Shown one piece after another: positions 1-11,786 of a stretch of 64,000 nucleotides of DNA (position 1 is its first letter; each line of letters starts with the position of its first letter). Made by a program: the position numbers and the translations under genes. A model generated the notes under the pieces. It was not told the DNA's origin. It saw nothing but the letters and a program-made list of their open reading frames with translations, and did not search any database. This DNA is from Kalaharituber pfeilii. Its lineage: Eukaryota; Ascomycota; Pezizomycetes; Pezizales; Pezizaceae. The stretch covers positions 62,001 to 126,000 of the forward strand of contig WHUZ01000032.1 of assembly GCA_015179045.1 (NCBI GenBank). Direction: 5' to 3'.

Positions 1-2254
1 CACTTACTTCACCCTTTCTCTCTTCCAGTTTCACACATTACTACGACATTCTACGGTGAATCATGTCAGCTGCAGCAACGTTCAGACTGAGACCCGTTTT
101 GCTTGAGGAATATGGTACTAGTATTTCGTGTGGCGCAGAATCTTGCCTCCTTGTGTCACAACGTCCTACTATCATACGGTCGGAGTTTTAGCTGTAATTA
201 GCAGAGTGAATGAATGTCTTACATCTGATTTTGTATCACGAGGCTGAAAAATACTCTCCGACTTCTCGTATTGGCTGACGGTGATATCTTTCTAGTTTCT
301 TCTGCGCATCCATGAAGCTCTGACACGTAAGTTGAACATGTGATTTACCTATTTGGGTGGTCCCGAATTCGCGACGTGTCACTCTACACCAGATCCCAAT
401 CACAGGTATTAAAACGTATTTCACAGCCTGTCACTTCTCCCCCTTCAATCCTACTATTGCAGAACCTGGTCATCGAATTTCCGTGAAAGCACATTGTTTT
501 CCGGATGTTGCTCTTACGCATGTATGCGGAGGATATACTATAAACGCGTTATCACCGGCTTGCCTAAAGCGCGAATTATGCACACGAGCCTCAAGACACC
601 TTCCATCTGGAGGCTTGGGAGATATTGAATAGGAGCATGTGTGTATCACTGCACAAACAAGCAAATACGGCGGAATAAGAAAGGATCATAAATGTCCCAT
701 TACGTGTACCTATTCCACGATGGTAATTACGGTTCGTGCCTATCTGGCAGATTTTACTACAGTTCGGTATAGATCGCAACTTTTGGAACAATGGCTTTTT
801 TGCGGATAAGAGATATATCCAAATGCGGAAAAGCAAAGTTCTGAATTTGTCAGCTGCTGACACTGTAGGACAACTTCCGCGGTGATCCTGCCTCTACCGA
901 AATCAAGCGGAGAGGGGTATGAAGATGCAGCCTTGATAGGTTGCCATTGACACATTTACCATCTGCAGTGTACTCAGGTAGTCAATGTCGCACATACAGA
1001 GATGGATCTTGACAGTACGTAGAGTACTTAGTACTCAACCGCAGTTGCGGGAGGCTGCAAATTCGCAATCAATATATCCCCTTGTAAAGGAGTTGTTTCT
1101 TTGTCGCACATAAGAAACCGTTCATGACCGCAAGTGTCGAGATGGACAACTGTAGTTTTGTCCAGCTACCATGTGAGTACGCAGACAGGTCCACAATTTG
1201 CTTTGAAGTTGGTGCCAGGTTTGAAAGGTAACAAGTTCAGGTTTGTAGAGTACAGGTTGAGGTACTTTTTACATCTGTTTATCTTACATCTATTTTGTAG
1301 CATTAGTCAGTAATTCGTACAATAAATGATAACAGCTCGTCCCGTCTTTTCAATTGTGAATCCCAGGTCCTCTTATGTAATTCTCCGTTGCTAGAGCTTT
1401 GGTTCGAGTAGCAGTGGAATCTGGCTAATAAAGGAGGCGGCATTAGAAGAAACTGGAAGCGGGAGTGTCCGTCTGTGGTTAAATTTGCATGCACCTGAGG
1501 CTTGTGAATAGGGATTTTTAGCGCCCACCCCCTCTTCCGATCCCCGGTAACACTGACAAGATGTCCGAAATCACCTTCCTATCGCTCCTATCGAACCACA
1601 GAACCTTAAATGGTTCCAATCTCCGAACTAAAATTCTGCACTCAACATCGTATTCACAATCAATTATCTTCCAAGACTTCTGTATCCGTAGCTGCATGTG
1701 GTTCCTAGTTCAATATATTAGGTAGATTGAAAGGTGAATGCTAGCATCACGAACTGATGTTGCACATCGGTGCTTCATAGGAAAAACGGTGATCGAGATA
1801 AGAAAATCAGATTGAGCGTTAGACAGTTCGGAGCTAACTTAGCTACCTTAGGTTCAGTGCATAACAGCAAGCTACGGTAAGGCAGGGAGGGCTTTGACCA
1901 TCTTCGCCCGTACTACGATATTATCCTTTTGGGAACGCATCCTTTTGGAAAGTTGCCCTTTTGCAAAGTCGTCTTTTCATAACATTTCGCAACAAACCGA
2001 GCTGTTGATAACAAGCAATACTATATCTCGGGACACACTTCAGAAAGCGAATGCCGCCGAGCAATGCAAAATTAGCCGATGGTTTCCCGTGGGCTTTCGG
2101 ATCTTTATCCTTTGCTCCGCGCATGTGGGGTAATACAACCTGCGAATGAGGCAATCGCAAGAAGGCACGGAGATATCTAGAGGCATTTCTAATTTTCATT
2201 GTTTCGGATCTGCTAATATAAGTTCTAATTTTTGTGAGCATTTTCGTAGCCAAT
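1..2254. other. Gene-free stretch
   Basis: No reading frame here exceeds about 110 codons or resembles a protein family I recognise, and stops are scattered in all six frames. I see no convincing RNA gene or inverted repeat. It is probably decayed intergenic DNA. Confidence 0.6.
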
Positions 2255-2913
2255 TTTTGATCCTCCTTGCTATAATGAGCACGTAAAATTTTGCCAGTAT
2301 AGAAAATTGTGGCAAGTCATACAGTCTTGGGCAGCTGAGTTCGGAGTCTTGAACAACTTTCAACACTAATCAACCTTACTTACTAGTAATGGCAATAGCC
2401 ACATTAAGAAATCAATTTGAATGGGACAGTGGTGGTAGTGATAAATAGGAATGAATATAGAAGTGTAAGGAGCAATGGTAGTGGGAGAAGAATATAAATT
2501 AGAAGTAAATCTGGAGTAGATTGAGATCTGTCATCAGGATGCTAACAGTCAAGATGTCTACTAGCAAGCGGCGAGCATTCATACCAACAACTTACTCGGA
2601 AGGAACAGACATTCTAGTACTTAGTGACATAGTTGCTCTTTGCTGAGCTGCTCAGGAATTACTGGTGCACAGGAGGTAAGAAAATAACAGAGGGGTTTCT
2701 ACGGATTTCATCAGCCACTTTTCATTATAGCAAGAACAATTTGTATGTGGATAAAAATAACTTCCTAGAGTTTTTTTTTTCAATTACATCATTTAGTGCG
2801 ATTTCATTATAGCAAGGTCAAATTGCATGGGAATGGAAATCTAAGAGCACAGTGCATTCATAATAGCAAGGTTTTCACTATAGCAGGGTTCATTATTGCA
2901 AGGTCGGACTGTA
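2255..2913. mobile_element. Diverged pogo/Tc1-like miniature element
   Basis: The right end (about 2880-2913) reads cattattgcaaggtcggact followed by gta, the reverse complement of a TACAGTC-type end. Internal motifs of the form cattatagcaag recur at 2726 and 2804, followed by caatttgtatg or caaattgcatggg. This is the architecture of the better-preserved elements at 27598, 30621 and 52924, where ggtatagcaagg motifs precede caatttgtatggg. The left end is degenerate: cttgctataatgag at 2266 is followed by ccagtatagaaaa, like the opposite terminus of those elements. There is no transposase reading frame. The right end is fairly clear; the left boundary is an estimate. Confidence 0.5.
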
Positions 2914-4060
2914 TTTTGTGAAATTCCATTTTGTGACAGTCTCAAGGGGTAATTCGTGCCAAGCAAACAGAAGAGTATATCTAGGAACTGTGACATGATA
3001 GATCCCATACAGAGAATTGCCTTCTGGATTATCTGTTCCCTTCATTTATCGCTTTTGACATATTTTTGGTACTTACCAGGCTAACAGTCCTGATCTTATG
3101 AATTACGATACCTCAATCGCATATTTTTCTTCTGCATATTATTGCGCCCCTCGTCACAAAATGCAGCTTTGGGCCGCATTGCACTGCATGTGCTACACCA
3201 CGTGATGCAATCTCGGCACCGACAAACTGCCGCGCGCCAGAATGTACGGCGGTTATTGACGACACGTTCTATGGAGCTTCTAGAAGCTTGCCCAGAAGCA
3301 TCGCTTTTTGGCACATTGATGGATAATTACGATTGTTGGGGTAAACATCCGAGCCTATCCCCTATTTCAATGCTTTGAGCGATAAAGGTATTTTCCTTCA
3401 CAGAAGTCAATTTGATGGGGTATCCAATCTCGTTCCTAGTCTTTTCGAGGATCTCTTTTTGTAGGCTATCCTCAAGAAATAATTGACACCACTGCACATG
3501 TTAGGTTCGCCTTGCTACCATTAGCTTCAAGTAAGTTAAAGAATAGACACTGAATTTCTATCAGTTACATCAAATAATGTAGGCATCCATTCGGCATGTG
3601 CTGGTCTGTAGAATCTCATTCGCATTTCCAAAGCCGCATTGCCCTCAAACTCCGTTTTTAGCCAAAGTACTTGTCCTTGAAACATCACTTATGCTAGCAT
3701 TACATTCGTTAGGCATTCAACAACTGCCTAAATGCTTTTGAATTCTGTTCTAATGCATCAAGTTTGCAATGTAGGGTACAATCTGCAAGCAAATGACACA
3801 GCGATCAGATGATCAAGTGTTTCCACTTCATGGCCAACTTCGGCCTTGCTTCCCCCTAACACTTCCGAAAAAACTAGAGACAAACTGGCGTCGGCAACGG
3901 TAAGGTACCAGTGGCCTGTCTATTCTCTGCTGAAATTTTTTGGTTTCGGAGTACATATGTTGCATCGAATCTTTGGCCGTGTAGGGCCTGAAATGCTCTT
4001 TCAGTCCGAAAGTGGGTGCCCCTTGGGTTTAGAACCACGGCTTGATATTATTGGTCACTC
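2914..4060. other. Gene-free stretch
   Basis: Only short, unrecognisable reading frames under 80 codons are present. I see nothing else in this stretch. Confidence 0.55.
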
Positions 4061-4111
4061 TAAGTGATTTGTAACCCTGCCATGGCCAAGTGCTACAAGC
4101 GGGGTTATGTG

Positions 4112-4142
<31 letters not shown>

Positions 4143-4155
4143 TAAGTGATTTGTA
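4061..4155 (+). mobile_element. Tiny poly(A) retroposon, copy A, with 13-bp target duplication
   Basis: A 41-bp body (4074-4114) is followed by 28 A residues (4115-4142). The unit is bracketed by a perfect 13-bp direct repeat, TAAGTGATTTGTA, at 4061-4073 and 4143-4155. The body contains accctgccatgg near its start and caagcggggttatgtgatt before the tail. The same body recurs at 5109, 5023, 29508 and 56367. Poly(A) plus a long exact target-site duplication is the signature of L1-like target-primed reverse transcription. CCCTGC can pair with GCGGGG to form a six-pair stem over an 18-nt loop. Confidence 0.8.
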
Positions 4156-5011
4156 GAGGGATTAGCCGTAACCTCTCAAGAGAGCCCCCCATTTGTTGCC
4201 ACTGTATTGTTGGCATCGTGATCTTCAACGGAGACTGACAAATCCTTGTTAACTGTTGATTACGACCAGGGAGTAGATTGGAAATATCTTGCAATTGAGA
4301 GTAGTTCAGAAACTTTGTGCTCCCCATATCTCGAGGGCCGAATAGATCAACACCTGCATTCTAAACGAGTATTGAGAGCTCGTTGGTTCTGTCACTGCAG
4401 TTGCTCCTAATTTTGCTATCTGTTTGCATACCAATAGTGATATAGCGCTAATACATTCAGGTTCTATCATCTTATTAAGTACATAAATTTGAAGCTTGAT
4501 GAAGTATAGAAATTAATATCATCTTGTACGAGGGTCCGCAGAATAGATCTGGCATATGCTTTCCGCTCACGTTTCCTGCTGACTGCATTGCCGAAAACAG
4601 ACTATGTGATTATATTTTTCCATCAAAATTTGTCCGTTGCTGAATGATTTCTTTCTAGCACTCGAGTTCAGGTATCATGGCAGCGCATTGGTAACTTGTA
4701 TATCTGGAATATACTTAGTCGCTCTGATTCCTACTCAATATTGCCCCAAAATGTCAATTCTAATTCAGAAGTCTGCGTAATTAATCTCTTATCGAGACGA
4801 TACCAGAATGTAATTGCTGGTAGCACGCAATGAATCTATGGTCCCTTAGTGCAGCTAGTCACTTTCATGTGTTATATATTATATTAGAGTATGTATTTTA
4901 AGGTTAATAGTTAGAATTCTTACGTTAATCTCCCAGATCAAGCAATTGGGACAACGGACACCTTTCCAACGACAGTGATGCGCTACATCAGACCTTATTT
5001 TGTGCAGCTCC
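4156..5011. other. Gene-free stretch
   Basis: No coding or RNA feature can be supported here. Confidence 0.55.
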
Positions 5012-5093
5012 CGAGTAGCAGCAAATTTTTGTTTCTTAATATCTAAATTTGGTAGCCCCACTTCCAGCTATTCACCGCAGGGCGAGTAACAAC
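5012..5093 (-). mobile_element. Tiny poly(A) retroposon, copy E (oldest)
   Basis: This is a diverged minus-strand copy of the family. Read on the minus strand, the body (5023-5082) runs from ccctgcggtgaatagctgg through gtggggctacc and gatattaagaaa to a degraded A tail. The direct repeats are CGAGTAGCAGC (5012-5022) and CGAGTAACAAC (5083-5093), matching at 9 of 11 positions. The gatatt-aag motif before the tail is shared with copies C (29508) and D (56367), which identifies a subfamily. The mismatches in the duplication fit an old insertion. Confidence 0.65.
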
Positions 5094-5097
5094 ATAA

Positions 5098-5185
5098 GTG
5101 TGTGTGTCTTTTTTTTTTTTTTTTTTTTTATAATCACGTAACCCCGCTTGCAGCTGTTCGCCATGGCAGGGTAGGTGTGTGTGTC
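5098..5185 (-). mobile_element. Tiny poly(A) retroposon, copy B, with 11-bp target duplication
   Basis: A minus-strand insertion at 5109-5174: 21 T residues (5109-5129) and then a 45-bp body ending gccatggcagggtag. It is flanked by exact GTGTGTGTGTC repeats at 5098-5108 and 5175-5185. Because the duplication is a GT repeat its length is less diagnostic than in copies A and C, but the identical body, the tail and the position of the repeats make the call firm. It lies 4 bp beyond the right-hand repeat of copy E. Confidence 0.75.
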
Positions 5186-7986
5186 CACGATGATAAGTCA
5201 AGTAAAGTAACGAAGGTCACGTTCAAGCTTGGAGCTCCCCAGCTAGTTCTGAATTGGAATTGGATATTGTAGGAAATTACAGTCGCCTGCGATTGAGATT
5301 GTTGAATTGCTGCATACCAGGAGAAGTTCCAGTAAATCGTGGCATGATGGCAGTTTCGTATGGTTTGGAATAATTGAAACCATGATGCAAGTTGACGGCG
5401 GTAAGGCGAAACTGAGAGAAACCAAAAGTGGCTATCCGTTCTGCTGTTCTTCCTGAATTCCACTGAGGGGGGTTAGGTGAGCCCAAGCAATCTGACTCGC
5501 CGCTGGCGGTAGAAAAGAAGTCATCCTGGGCCAATGCCAATAGAGCTGTCAATGGATCTCCAGAGGTTAAGAGGCTTCAAGCAGAAGGGGAGCCTATAGG
5601 CGAGGCCGCTGATAACGAGGAAGCTCAAGGAATGAGTAGATAGCTGTCCAGGCGGTCAGGTTGAGAGAGACTGGAAATAAGAATTGTGCCCAAGTCCTTA
5701 AATCTCTAGATGGAAAATGTGCAGTAGTTCCACTTGTTGTAGATCCCTGTCGTTGATTCTGAATATCTCGAATGGGATAGAGGAAAAGAAGCAGACGTGA
5801 AGGATAGCGAGGCGAAGAAGATTGGATGCAGTGCAGGCAGCTGCAAAGGGATGGAAGGTGCGGCAGAAACGATAGACAGTAGGGAGGACGTGCTGGTGCG
5901 GAAGTTGCGACCGATCGCCGAGGTGACAGGCTAAGGGGGTGGTGATAGGAGACGAGGAGTGAGAGAAGGCGAATAACGTGTCAGGGGTAAATGTAACATG
6001 TCTATGAAAAGGGCACTTAACATTTAGGGTCAGCAAGCCCTATAGCAGATTATAATCTCCTTCATCTCAGTTTTGTCAACCTCAAGTGACATCTCTCTCC
6101 TTCCCTCGATGCAGCCTCTATTGTCATTTTCAATTGACCATAGGGGCTAAGGCTGTATAGATTTAGTAAAGCCTCCTCTCATCTCGTGTCTATCACACAT
6201 TTCTTGTTCTTAGAGAGAAATATTCCATTCTGCGGACACTTCATCGTGCCAAAGACTTAGCAAAACCGACGACCGTTCAAAGGCATTCAAATTCTGCGAA
6301 ATCCGGTCATCGACATTAGTCTCTTGGGGAGTGCTGGAGGTACGCGGCGAATACTACCTAGTCAACCCTGGATGAACTAGAGTATGTACTGAGTCCTCAC
6401 GACTGTAACTTAGAGTTAGGTTCCCAAGACAGAAGAATCTTCCTGCCAATTAGTTTCGAAGACCACAGTGAAATCATCCAGCCCTCAGTCGTTAATTTGG
6501 ACCAAGGTAGCCAATTTCTCCTAAACTCAGACTCACATTTCCACCTCCTTTGGTGAAGTCTCAGGCGTTGCCGAAACACCCACCAGAAACTCTACTTGGA
6601 TAATGAATGAGTTAACGAGAGAGAACAATTTTGTGCAGTCTTGTAAATACACTTCATTAGAAACTGACCATCACTGGGTAACCGCGCAAAATGTCTTTCT
6701 ACCATCACTCGGCCAATTTAAATGAGCATGAGAACAAACCTAAGCTGCACCATCACTCAACATCCCCATAGCTGGCAATTAAGACTAATAATGCTTGGAA
6801 GGTAAACCTTGTATTAAGTGCATTTCAGGAAAGCTAGAGATATTGGATGCAGATGCCATATTATATACCTTGCTGAAAGGATAATTCAGAAGTGGCGAAT
6901 GCATGAGACTTCACTAATCTACTGAACGCTTAAGCCTCAAGGACGATGGATTGTATTTTCTCACTATCCAATACCAGCGTTGTAGCTAACTGAGAGCAGG
7001 CGTTTTATATTGTCAGCTAAGCTCTCTGAAATGTTTCTCTACCGCTAGGAACAAATATAAGACAATTTAAGCAGGATTTTGGAGCGTAGAGTATGAATTC
7101 AAACCTCCTATGACCTTTAAATGTGTGAAAAATGCTAGCTTAGTTATTAGTTCCGTTCCCACGGGCTTAGAACATGTATATTACAATAGCGGAACGCTCC
7201 GCGAGTCGCAGCACTGCTCACCGCATAGCTAGATGTTCAAGTAACGTATTTTCAAACAACATGTTTCCCTTCATTGCTAGAGGCCTTTACGACTGGTAGG
7301 GCTACCGAAAGCTCACAACAACATCTAAACGTTTTAATGAGGTAGCTGCCCAAATTTCATGCCATTTCGACCAAAATTGGCCAGGTTACGGTAAAAAGAC
7401 CTTGGAGCGATTACCCAATGGCAGTCTGTCTCTCCATGATGTACGTTATTCTCCAAACAGAAACGAAGGAGCGTAAATTTGAACTGCTCGTGGTGCGTCA
7501 AATAAGGGCTCAGGGCAAACGCTGTGGAGAGGGGCAGGAGCGAGAAGTGCACTATGAAGATAATGTTGAAGACGAACAAATCAAGATGGAAAGCGGAAAT
7601 GGAAAGAGACACTTGCCCCTTCCTCTCTTCCCCCTTGTACGCAAACTCTATTTCAAAATGGGTGGTTCCGTACATGGTTACTCCTTTCCTCGGACTGGTC
7701 CTTACATTTCCAAAACTACGAACATCATGACGAATTGATTCAAGACCGGTGAGTTTGTGACGGGTGGTTCAGGTGACTGTTGATGCAGCACTAAGTGCTG
7801 TTTTCCTCCCCACTAGGTTTCAGCAACCAGCCTATACGAGCCATTGACATCGGCTATCGACGTTGTAGCACAACATCTCGCACTAAATTACAACATTCAA
7901 GCTTAATTGGGCCTACAAGGCTAACATTGGACACGGAAGGCCTTACGAATGTCCACCACTCATCCCTCCAATGAGCGTCACAAGTT

Positions 7987-8030
7987 GCTTGGGGTTCCTG
8001 AAGCCTGAGAAATTGCTTCAGGCCCCAAGC
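7987..8030. repeat. Hairpin repeat, copy 1
   Basis: An inverted repeat: gcttggggttcctgaagc (7987-8004), a 10-nt loop, then gcttcaggccccaagc (8015-8030). The arms pair over 16 bp with a TT bulge in the left arm. A related hairpin with the same TT asymmetry is at 11750-11786, so this is probably a dispersed foldback sequence and not a terminator. Confidence 0.55.
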
Positions 8031-9486
8031 TGTGGAACCGGAAATCAGTCGCGAAATAAACTGACGTTCGGGAGATGGGATATGGTTGGAGAGAGGATCC
8101 AGTCGGGTTGCTGTCGTTACGTACAGTTTCTTTTTCCATATAACAGCTCAAAGATTTTCAGAAGTTCCTCTCCATGCGTACCTCAACATTACGTCTGAGG
8201 AGAGTGTATGCATTGGCTCCAGGTGTCTTCATGCTCTCAGAAGGGCGGGTCCGATTCCTGTTCACAGCAGTATATCGCCAATTACCAGCCATGGAGTGAT
8301 TTACATTCCGTATATGTTTCAGCCTAATAGTAACCAAACGCAGATCCACATTTCTTTTGTAGCAAGGCTCGACCGCTTACACCTGTAAGCAAGCTACTAG
8401 TAAGCTTCAAAGACGAAGGCAAGCAAGTAAGATATTACGGCCTCCAGAATATCCTGCTGCTCTCTAAAAAAGAGAAGGCGATAGCTATGCCCTCTAGAAC
8501 TGGAGTACCCTGACAAGGCCTAACTAGTGCTAATGTGCAGCACACCTGAAGGAATTACGTATGCTTCCAAGATAAAGTCGGTCAGATGCGTTGTTTTGTG
8601 ATTGGGCAAGCCATACATCATGCAATTATCATGTCAGTCATGGCTCGGCCCGTGCCAGATTCTAATTTATGCTAATGGGTAACGAATTTGTGAATCTCAG
8701 AGCCAGTGCAGCTCAATATCAGCCAGTTCAATCTCTCCCCCGCAAATTCGGGAGGGCCAGGGCTAGATGTCTCATCGAGGATCCTGCTAAAGAAGTATTC
8801 TAATAGCATTTTTCAGGCCTTCATCAGACCATTTTCTGGTCTCCACTGGGGGATTTAGCACTCATCAACTTGGTCTACAGCAATAACACCGATTGGTAAA
8901 GCAAGCCGTTTTCTGAGACATTTCCGTTAGGTCACTAACACTTCATGAGATTCGATGCATCCCGTGCAGTATGCGCCACTCAGGACAGCGGAAATGGACG
9001 ATCAAGTACAAACGGCATTACAGAATTCACGCTAACAGTTGTTCGAAACTTCTGTTGGGTAGGTTGAGGACTTTAATCGCGTGGGGGTCAATTGTAAGTT
9101 AGTGGGCTAAGACTTCCGTTTAAAGCGTCTTGCCAATGACAAAAGTTTATTGATTGGTGGATAAAAGCTACAAAGAGTCACATGGCCGTACCTGTGTCGC
9201 GTTTCATGCACCCGTTCGACTGGACACCAGGCGAGTTCTTCGTGATCATGCAAGCACCCGTGGAGATGCATGTACGTCGTATTAGCATTATATCCACTAT
9301 ACCTATACGCCGTTGCCCGTGCCGTTACAGAATCGGCAATACTAATGGTAGGCGAAAGTCAGGGCTAAATTTTTCTTGGCTTTTTACCGAAACTGCACTA
9401 GATAGAGTGAGCATGCAGTCCAGATTGCAAGTTCAGAGGCCTAAGGCGACAATTTGCAGGACAGCCCAGACACGCCTTTTTCTTAT

Positions 9487-9536
9487 CATTATTATTATTA
9501 TCGTTATTCATTCATTCATTCATATTTTTTTTTTTC
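9487..9536. repeat. ATT / ATTC microsatellite and T run
   Basis: A run of ATT triplets passes into ATTC tetranucleotides and then a T run. It is a simple sequence repeat with no gene nearby. Confidence 0.8.
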
Positions 9537-10458
9537 CCCTTTCCCAAATTGCTCGGGAAAATCGTGGTCAGAGGCTTCACGTGCTGGGCCGATGCAATAC
9601 TCAAGGGAATCACCGGTTGTAGATTGAAATAAATCAGGATAGTAGATAACTGAGCATGACGTCTCGTTACGGCACTATGATGATACTTGGTATGTTCAAG
9701 GCGCACCCATATTATGTTTGCGTAACAAGGATCTTCATGATGATGCATCGAAGCGCCGAAGGTCGAACATGTTCACATTCAATTTTTAGCACTGTGAACA
9801 CATAGCCTCTGTTCAGTTTGTTGCATTTAAGCTTCATTCCACTAAACGGGTTTCCAGCGACTCTTGTCCTCAGCCGAGTCTAAGTCTGCATCGATAGCGA
9901 TGGACTTGCACCTGTATGAGTTGAGTTGGATGCTTTAAATGCTCTGGGGCTCTGCAAAATTCGGCGTTTTTTCACTGCAACCCTTGTCCACAGCTTCGAA
10001 TGGAGTCACGCACAAGCACGAGCACATTGATACTTTGCCTTACTTCTCATATCTGGCCTAGATGATAACCAACTAGCGCCTGATTCCAACAACCAGACTA
10101 CACCTGTATAAGGCATAGCAAAACGTACACCTAAGTTCCTTGAACTTCACAGTCACTTCGTATGCATGCATTCACCCGTCATAGTACTTACAGAGCCCCA
10201 AAATGGTCGCTCAAATCACATTTCGACCAGAGCACATAACGTGACCATTGTGAGAATGAGATGAGCTTTGTGTTTGAAGTTATAGGCAAACTTATATCTC
10301 ACTGTATGTTGATCAATGCACTTTGGCCAGCTCACTCGTGGAGAATTGGGCGCCTTGGATGCTCTGACTATGAAACATAACCGCGGTTTACCTCTGAAAT
10401 TGAGCTCTGGCACAGAGGGCACGGGGAATTCGCGGGAGAATTTTTGAGTGGCAACTTG

Positions 10459-10488
10459 TTTTTTTCTTTTCTTTTCTTTTCTTTTTTT
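10459..10488. repeat. TTTTC pentanucleotide repeat
   Basis: Three to four TTTTC units lie inside a T-rich run. Confidence 0.75.
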
Positions 10489-11749
10489 ACCTAATGCTTA
10501 TAGCCCCACGGTTCATTGCCCTATACTTTATTGCAAAAGCATTATGCAACTCACTTTGAATAATGTTGAGTCGGGCCTGATGAGGGTTGATACAACGTCC
10601 ACTGGGCATGTCGGGCAAGAGGCCTGAGCGACCAGGCTTCAAGACAGTATGTCATTGTTCTCGCACTCATTGGGCCTAATCATAGCGCCGCGGCGGGCGG
10701 TGCGGCTACAATACTACGTTCCAATTGGGCGGTAGCAAGGATACAGTCCTGTTCATTTGCTTGTTTCCTGGCAGCTCCCATGTTCAGCATGCTGTTTGCT
10801 AACATGCAATTGTGTTTGTGCTCGAGCCCGACTACTGAGTAGGATCATCGTCCCATTCTTGCCTGAAGGTGTTGTTTTGTTTCGTGATCTTCAAAACAGG
10901 CTACATGAAGGCGGCTCACAGATATGAGAAAGGCTGCGAATGTATTGTCTGTCTGTGTGCGTGAGTGTCCCACTTGGAAAGGCCCGGGTTAACATACTGT
11001 ATAAGGAATCAAAGCCGCCTGTCCCTTTATTTGCGGATGCTAGGCGCTGTCGTGATGCTGCCGTCTACACATGTAGCTTGGGAGTCAATGGGCTGCAAAT
11101 CTGCATCATGTCATCCCAGGCTGGAGTTACCTTCACGTTAGCGCCAACCACAACACTCACTGCTGTCAAGTGGGGTAGATATATTGCGCTTGACCAGGGT
11201 GTGCAGATGAACACATAGCATGTAATACGCAATAAACGGAACCAAGAGCCTGGTTTTGCTCACAATTTCTGTTAGCTCAAAATACATTGACGAGGCTATA
11301 ACGTACATGCATAGTGCAAAAGGTAAGTATGACATGGTATACATTGAGGGTCCCCCGTTGCTACTGCAGGGGACGTCCAAGCTGAAGCACTTACTGTAGG
11401 AATAAACGTATACCCACGTGAGTAGCCGCATCTAGAAAAGCTTGCCAAGACTCTGACTTGCCAACTACTGGTAAGTTCGTCTTTAACATATACATGTTGC
11501 ACAGAAGGATAGCGAAAGCGTGCGCCGGTTCGAACCCCAAATCAGTCGTCGATAATGCCTGACGAATAACACGTGGAGGGTTCAACTTCAGGAGCGAAAT
11601 AGTCCCACAGGAGGAAAGCCTTTTCTAAAACCGTAGCAAGAATTGGAAAGATCAGCAATATCAGTTTACAAAGTGCTTATACGCTGGCGACAACATCTTG
11701 ACGTCTCGTTGATATCGAGGTGATCATTTCATGCAAGCCTGCCGTACCG

Positions 11750-11786
11750 TGGGGTTCAGGCAGTCTTGAACCGCTCAGGCCCCAAG
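11750..11786. repeat. Hairpin repeat, copy 2 (diverged)
   Basis: tggggttcaggcagtc is followed by ttgaaccgctcagg and ccccaag. The left arm (tggggttc) and right arm (ctcaggccccaag) match the arms of the hairpin at 7987-8030, including the TT that is unpaired there. The loop region has changed. Confidence 0.45.

Noticed and set aside
8190..8290. B-box-like gcgggtccgattcctg suggesting a tRNA relic
   Set aside because: No acceptor or anticodon stem could be formed around it.
11515..11560. ggttcgaacccc, a T-arm-like string
   Set aside because: The flanking stem does not pair as a T arm and no tRNA cloverleaf can be built.
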